Positions 15,646 to 18,966 of a DNA stretch of 18,966 bases are shown one piece after another. This stretch comes from Baffinella frigidus. Its lineage: Eukaryota; Cryptophyceae; Cryptomonadales; Baffinellaceae. Location: contig MU647534.1 of assembly GCA_026770585.1 (NCBI GenBank), positions 2,469-21,434 of the forward strand, given 5' to 3'. The position numbers and the translations under genes were made by a program. The notes under the pieces were generated by a model. The model had not been told where the DNA came from and made no database searches. It was given only the letters and a program-made list of their open reading frames with translations. Positions within the stretch are counted from its first letter, which is position 1. Every line of letters begins with the position of its first letter.

Positions 15646-16197
15646 CATGAAACCCTCTCGATGCAGCCTCTCTCGCTCGTCCTGTCAAGACGACTGAGAA
15701 AGGCTGCGTTCCGAGACAGGAGCAACTTGCGTAGAGCACTGAGGGGGATCTAGGGTCAGGAGACCGCAACGGCGACGGAGATGGGACAGTTTTCGCGGGG
15801 GGGTGCTCGCGCGAATCAATCGAACTCCCAGTAAACACTTCTCTAATCCTTTGTTTGGAGTCGTCGCCTGGGCGTGTTCCCTTGCAGAACACGTTTCGAT
15901 TCCCTATTGCTTTACATTTCGCTTCTTTCAGATTTACATTCCTCACCCCCCCCTCGTGCATAGATTTATCGTAGCTCGACCTCCTGCCGTGGCGTGCTGT
16001 TGCTGACGCACGTGACGTGTAGTCACGGTCAATCGAGCAAGTGTTCTCACTACCTCCTCGGACGCTGTGAGAGATCCCGTGGCACATGGCGAGTGCGGTC
16101 TCCCACCCTTGGAAGCAAGGAGACGACGGTGGTGGCTGTGTTCTACAGACGAGGCGGGTGCGCGCGCCCCTAGCCTGAAGGACGGCATAGGGTGTTT

Positions 16198-16257
16198 CTA
16201 GGCGTGACTGGGTGTGACTAGGCGTTGCTAGGCGTTGCTAGGTGTGACTAGGTGAGG
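16198..16257 (+). repeat. 10-base tandem repeat, six copies
   Basis: Units CTAGGCGTGA, CTGGGTGTGA, CTAGGCGTTG (twice), CTAGGTGTGA and CTAGGTGAGG follow one another without gaps. No function is evident. Confidence 0.9.
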
Positions 16258-16464
16258 TTGGTGAAGGGCAGGAGGCTGGGTGCCTCAATCGAACCTGCCT
16301 CCTGGGCTGCTCCTCTATCGACACCAAAATGACCACCATGCATTTTCCCCCATGGACGCTGGTTTTCAACAGGACCCAGAAAGAGGCGACCCACACTCCA
16401 GACGCTGTGTACGAAAGGAGACAGTAGCATCACTTGCATAGCCTGACAGGGAGCTCCCAGTGCT

Positions 16465-16645
16465 AGGGTTTAGGGACTAGGGTTGAAGGTTTAGGGTATA
16501 AGGGTTTAGGGCGTGAAGTCAAGCACAGATCGCACAGCTTGGTAGCACCGCTGTTTGGGTTTAGGGTTCAGGGGTTAGGGTTTAGGGTTTAGGTTCTAGG
16601 GTTTAGGCTTCAGGATTTCGGGTTTAAGGGTTAGCACCCACGTTT
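16465..16645 (+). repeat. Degenerate TTTAGGG telomere-type array
   Basis: Many TTTAGGG-like heptamers (TTTAGGG, TTCAGGG, TTTCGGG) occur in three clusters at about 16465-16510, 16557-16640 and a weak one to 16660. They are interrupted by about 45 bases of unique sequence. The G-rich strand is on +. Confidence 0.88.
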
Positions 16646-16782
16646 CGGGTTTCAGGGGGCCAGCACGTTCATAGGCTAACGGCCTGAAAATGGGGTACTT
16701 AGGCCTACGGTATTACCTACGGTAGGCCGTGGGGGCCTAGGGGAGCGTGAGGGTTGGGTGTCTCACGTGGTCACGCTCGTAA

Positions 16783-16840
16783 ACCCTAAACTGTAAACCC
16801 TAAACCCTAAACCCTAAACCCTGAACCCTAAACCCTAAAC
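16783..16840 (+). repeat. CCCTAAA telomere-type array, opposite orientation
   Basis: About eight heptamers of CCCTAAA with CTGTAAA and CCTGAA variants. Together with the array at 16465-16645 they form a head-to-head pair separated by about 140 bases. The spacer contains a repeated CCTACGGTA near 16708. Confidence 0.92.
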
Positions 16841-17005
16841 TACTTCCCCGTTAAGGGTTACGTCCATCTAAAATCTGCTGGTACAAATTTTTCGCTTAGA
16901 CGGCTTACCCCATTTGCTCTATGGGGAAAAGCGGGAATCTTGCGGTTCGACGACTTCCAGCGAAGGCCACCAATCAGGTTGTTAGTGTGAGAACCCATAA
17001 AACTG

Positions 17006-17066
17006 GCTAAACCTGTTGTCTGCATCTGGGAACTGGCAGTTTTGAGATGCAGACAACAGGTTTAGC
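17006..17066. repeat. Perfect hairpin, 22-base arms
   Basis: Arm 17006-17027 (starting GCTAAACCTG) is the exact reverse complement of 17045-17066 (ending CAGGTTTAGC). The 17-base loop contains its own small palindrome AACTGGCAGTT. It is directly followed by the 21-base repeat. It could be a cruciform, an RNA hairpin or the remnant of an inverted duplication. Confidence 0.92.
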
Positions 17067-17081
17067 AGAGGTTTGGGAGCT

Positions 17082-17207
17082 GGAACTTCCATCCTGAAGA
17101 TTGAAACATCCATCCTAAAACCTGGAACCTCTATCCTGAAGGCTGCAACGTCCATCCTGAAGCTTGCAACCTCAATACTGAGCTCTGAGCCTCCATCCGG
17201 AATGCCA
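17082..17207 (+). repeat. 21-base tandem repeat, six copies, 7-codon period
   Basis: Units start at 17082, 17103, 17124, 17145, 17166 and 17187, with the shared core CATCCTGAAG. In one frame they encode TSILKIE, TSILKPG, TSILKAA, TSILKLA and TSILSSE, inside an open frame from 17073 to 17327. Whether it is translated is unknown; no splice context or start stands out. Confidence 0.85.
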
Positions 17208-17427
17208 TTAAAAACTGGTAAACAAACTGGTACCCCACCCCACAGCTTCAGTTTTCAACAAAAAACTGGTACTTGGACTACCAGAAAGCCGCGAAAGCAA
17301 ATCACAAAAAGACGCCCCCCCCCCTAATTGCCTTGTTCTATCACCGAGCCTTGCCCTATAACACTAGTGCTGAGGCAGACAACGGCGCCAACGCGCTGGT
17401 GGAGCCGTCGAAGCGGTCTTTCCGCAG

Positions 17428-17491
17428 ATGGGATGCGCGCCTGACGTGGGCTGTCTGGCGAGCGACTGCGGCGAGGGCTACCGGCCCCGGG
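17428..17491 (+). CDS. Possible Cys-rich exon of an unknown gene
   Basis: Behind an acceptor-like tctttccgcag the frame reads MGCAPDVGCLASDCGEGYRP R, with a donor-like gtctgc at 17492. The cysteine spacing and the G-E-G-Y end recall EGF-like or TNFR-like modules. It is a single short piece with no phase-matched neighbour, so it may be a gene fragment or chance. Confidence 0.2.
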
Positions 17492-17610
17492 GTCTGCGTC
17501 GTCAAGAATCGGGGGTCCCGCAGGAACGAAACCCAAACGAATGAAAACTTTCCCCAATTTCCCCACACAGGCCAAGACGGACGACAAGTCAAGGAAACGG
17601 CGTCAGGTCA

Positions 17611-17735
17611 CTGCGCCCCTGAAACCAAAACACAACCCAAAACACACTGCGCCCCTAAACCCAAAACACACCCCAAACACCCTAAACCCAAAACACCCTG
17701 CGCCCCCAAACCCAAAACACACCCAAAACACAAAC
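17611..17735 (+). repeat. C/A-rich minisatellite
   Basis: Three diverged units each begin CTGCGCCCC and continue with AAACCCAAAACACACCC-like sequence. The unit length is about 38-50 bases. It yields a Lys/Pro/Thr-rich open frame (CAPKPKTHPKH) which is probably not a gene. Confidence 0.8.
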
Positions 17736-17844
17736 CCTAAGCTCTAGACCCCAAACGAATTATCACTGACTCCGGAGCCCGTTTAGTCCCTAAATCCTAC
17801 ACCCTAAAGCCGGGCCCCTATGAATGTGAACAGTCTGGTTCTGG

Positions 17845-18036
17845 TTGAAGCTGAGATCTGCAGTCCACTCAGCAGCCACCGAGGTCTTCACGGACGCAGA
17901 CCATCTAAACTATGTGTCCTGGAATCTTATCCATCGCTATGGATTCCAACCGGAATTTCCCTCGAGAATCCAGGGGGAGATATCTTCGGTCGCTGCTCTC
18001 GCCGCATTGCACACTGAGCCAGAACATTTCACCTAA
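17845..18036 (+). other. Short open frame with protein-like composition
   Basis: The frame contains VFTDADHLNYVSWNLIHRYG and FQPEFPSRIQGEISSVAALA, with mixed, non-repetitive residues unlike the low-complexity frames around it. I cannot assign it to a family. It may be an exon, a mobile-element fragment or chance. The start at 17845 is simply the first ATG. Confidence 0.2.
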
Positions 18037-18135
18037 GTCAACTGCCCATCAAAGCCAGTGCCTTCAGTCAAATGTCTGCGCTGGGTGCAGGTCCATCTAT
18101 AAGTGGCGAGGGCGCGGCAGCCCCCTGTTTCTCAA

Positions 18136-18301
18136 TGATCTAATCCCGCCAAGTATTTATTTTAAATGCGTCGGAGGTCCCCACATGCACGAACATTGCT
18201 GCACACCTGCATTATCTGGTCCCGCTGCAAATTTGAAGTAGTTTTCGTACATGCGGGGGCCTCCGACGCATTTAAAATAATTGCCTGGCGGGATGAGATC
18301 A
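18136..18301. mobile_element. Foldback (MITE-like) element A
   Basis: Arms of about 58 bases (18136-18193 and 18241-18301) are about 85% reverse-complementary, with ends TGATCTAATCCCGCCA and TGGCGGGATGAGATCA. The shared core TTTTAAATGCGTCGGAGG is perfect. The spacer is about 47 bases. Both strands therefore read the same peptide (YFKCVGGP), which explains the matching open frames on the two strands. Confidence 0.8.
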
Positions 18302-18361
18302 GTGGGACTTTCTCTACCGAAACCCATACAGGGGACGTCCAAGAGATTTCGTGAATAACTC

Positions 18362-18415
18362 ATAAGCGATAAGACATACGACCGTACTGTAGGCAACCCG
18401 TAGGGACATAGGGGG
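18362..18415 (-). repeat. Inverted copy of the 14210-14262 dispersed repeat
   Basis: ATAAGCGATAAGACATACGA and CCCGTAGGGACATAGGGG are the reverse complement, with a few changes, of the intron segment at 14210-14262. The flanks differ, so this is a dispersed element rather than a local duplication. Confidence 0.75.
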
Positions 18416-18467
18416 GGGTTCCACGGATAAGGTAACGGAACCTCGGGCATTCCCTGCCCGAAAATCC

Positions 18468-18562
18468 CTTCGTAGCCCGCTGTGTGGTATGGAGATCAGA
18501 GTTGGTGGCAACCCTGACGGGAGGACCAGATGCCAGAGATCCCTTCGTAGCCCGCTGTGATA
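18468..18562 (+). repeat. Short direct repeat next to foldback B
   Basis: ATCCCTTCGTAGCCCGCTGT occurs at about 18464 and again at 18539, about 75 bases apart. The second copy is directly followed by the foldback at 18563. Confidence 0.75.
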
Positions 18563-18699
18563 ATCTCCATACAAGTATTAATTAATTGCTTTTGGGCAAC
18601 GAAAAATACTGCACGATTTGCTCATAAAAGTAATAGTAGAGCATTTGTTTACTAAATTTCGTTGCGCCAAACGCAATTGATTAATACTTTTGTGGAGAT
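18563..18699. mobile_element. Foldback (MITE-like) element B
   Basis: Arm 18563-18602 (starting ATCTCCATACAAGTATTAAT) and arm 18657-18699 (ending CTTTTGTGGAGAT) pair at nearly 90%. Weaker pairing continues inward (TTGCTC with GAGCA). The element is AT-rich, unlike its surroundings, and has no open frame. Length and form fit a miniature inverted-repeat element or a long RNA hairpin. Confidence 0.8.
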
Positions 18700-18859
18700 G
18701 AGTGTGGTAAGTGAGAGCACCCTGATCAATCAACCCAATCCATGCAGATTCACTGATCCGTGAACCGAACCCGTGCTGGTCGATGTCGTGCTATCTTACG
18801 CCTGGGTTCCATGCCTAAAATAGCATATCCACCCTTATCTTCAGGGTTGGAAGCCCTAA

Positions 18860-18966
18860 CCCCCCCCCCCCCCCCCCTTGCGTTCCGAAATGGAATCCGT
18901 GCAGCCCCCCCCCCCCCCCCCCGATCCTGGCCGCACGCTTGACGGTCTGCCCCCCCCCCCCCCCCC
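18860..18966 (+). repeat. Three poly-C tracts at the window edge
   Basis: C runs of 18, 18 and at least 17 bases begin at 18860, 18905 and 18950, exactly 45 bases apart. The 27-base spacers between them do not look alike. The last run is cut by the end of the window. Confidence 0.9.

Noticed and set aside
15458-16087. 209-codon minus-strand frame with repeated peptide
   Set aside because: The repeated peptide is the antisense of the 85-base tandem repeat; the rest shows no family signal.
17845-18036. Retrotransposon RNase H fragment (FTDADHLNY)
   Set aside because: It only loosely resembles the TDHKNLEY-type motif, and the surrounding catalytic residues expected of RNase H are absent.
18860-18966. 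Chromosome-end telomere
   Set aside because: The edge is homopolymer C rather than CCCTAAA units; the telomere-type arrays lie internally with unique DNA on both sides.
1-18966. tRNA, rRNA or other known structured RNA genes
   Set aside because: I looked for conserved tRNA A/B box motifs and rRNA core sequences and recognised none; short RNAs cannot be excluded by eye.

Overview
The window is eukaryotic nuclear DNA, most likely from a unicellular alga or other protist. Coding signal comes in short + strand blocks joined by GT..AG introns of about 60-700 bases, many full of simple repeats. (TTTAGGG)/(CCCTAAA)-type repeats occur in introns and in the 3' flank. That telomere type is known from plants, green algae, chromerids and some other algae, so it does not fix the lineage; a cryptophyte-, chromerid- or haptophyte-like alga is a guess. 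Nothing prokaryotic is present.

Layout. 1-1565: non-coding 5' flank of CCCT-rich low-complexity DNA holding two diverged copies of a ~370-base direct repeat, a perfect palindrome and a foldback. 1566 to about 14726: one large gene, which I reconstructed by hand from about 43 phase-matched exons (about 1,600 residues). The product reads as a type I membrane protein: signal peptide, concanavalin/LamG-like domain, two calcium-binding EGF modules, a second LamG-like domain, a long unrecognised ectodomain, a basic RRRRLL site, a single transmembrane helix with an R-A-R-R stop-transfer, and a short cytoplasmic tail. Fifteen N-x-S/T sequons lie before the membrane segment. Four junctions (near 5014/5116, 7504/7831, 9440/9692 and 10686/11188) and the 3' end are not settled.

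Two places look like sources of protein variety. Around 10822-11269 an exon is present in several partial copies, one of which runs in frame into a very hydrophobic 7-residue repeat. Around 14566-14877 the tail exon is present in three copies with different ends.

14727-18966: gene-poor 3' flank. It holds ~85-base tandem repeats, several foldback (MITE-like) elements, a head-to-head pair of telomere-type arrays, a perfect 22-base-arm hairpin next to a 21-base coding-phase repeat, a C/A-rich minisatellite, and poly-C tracts at the right edge. Only two weak coding hints are seen there (17428-17491 and 17845-18036).
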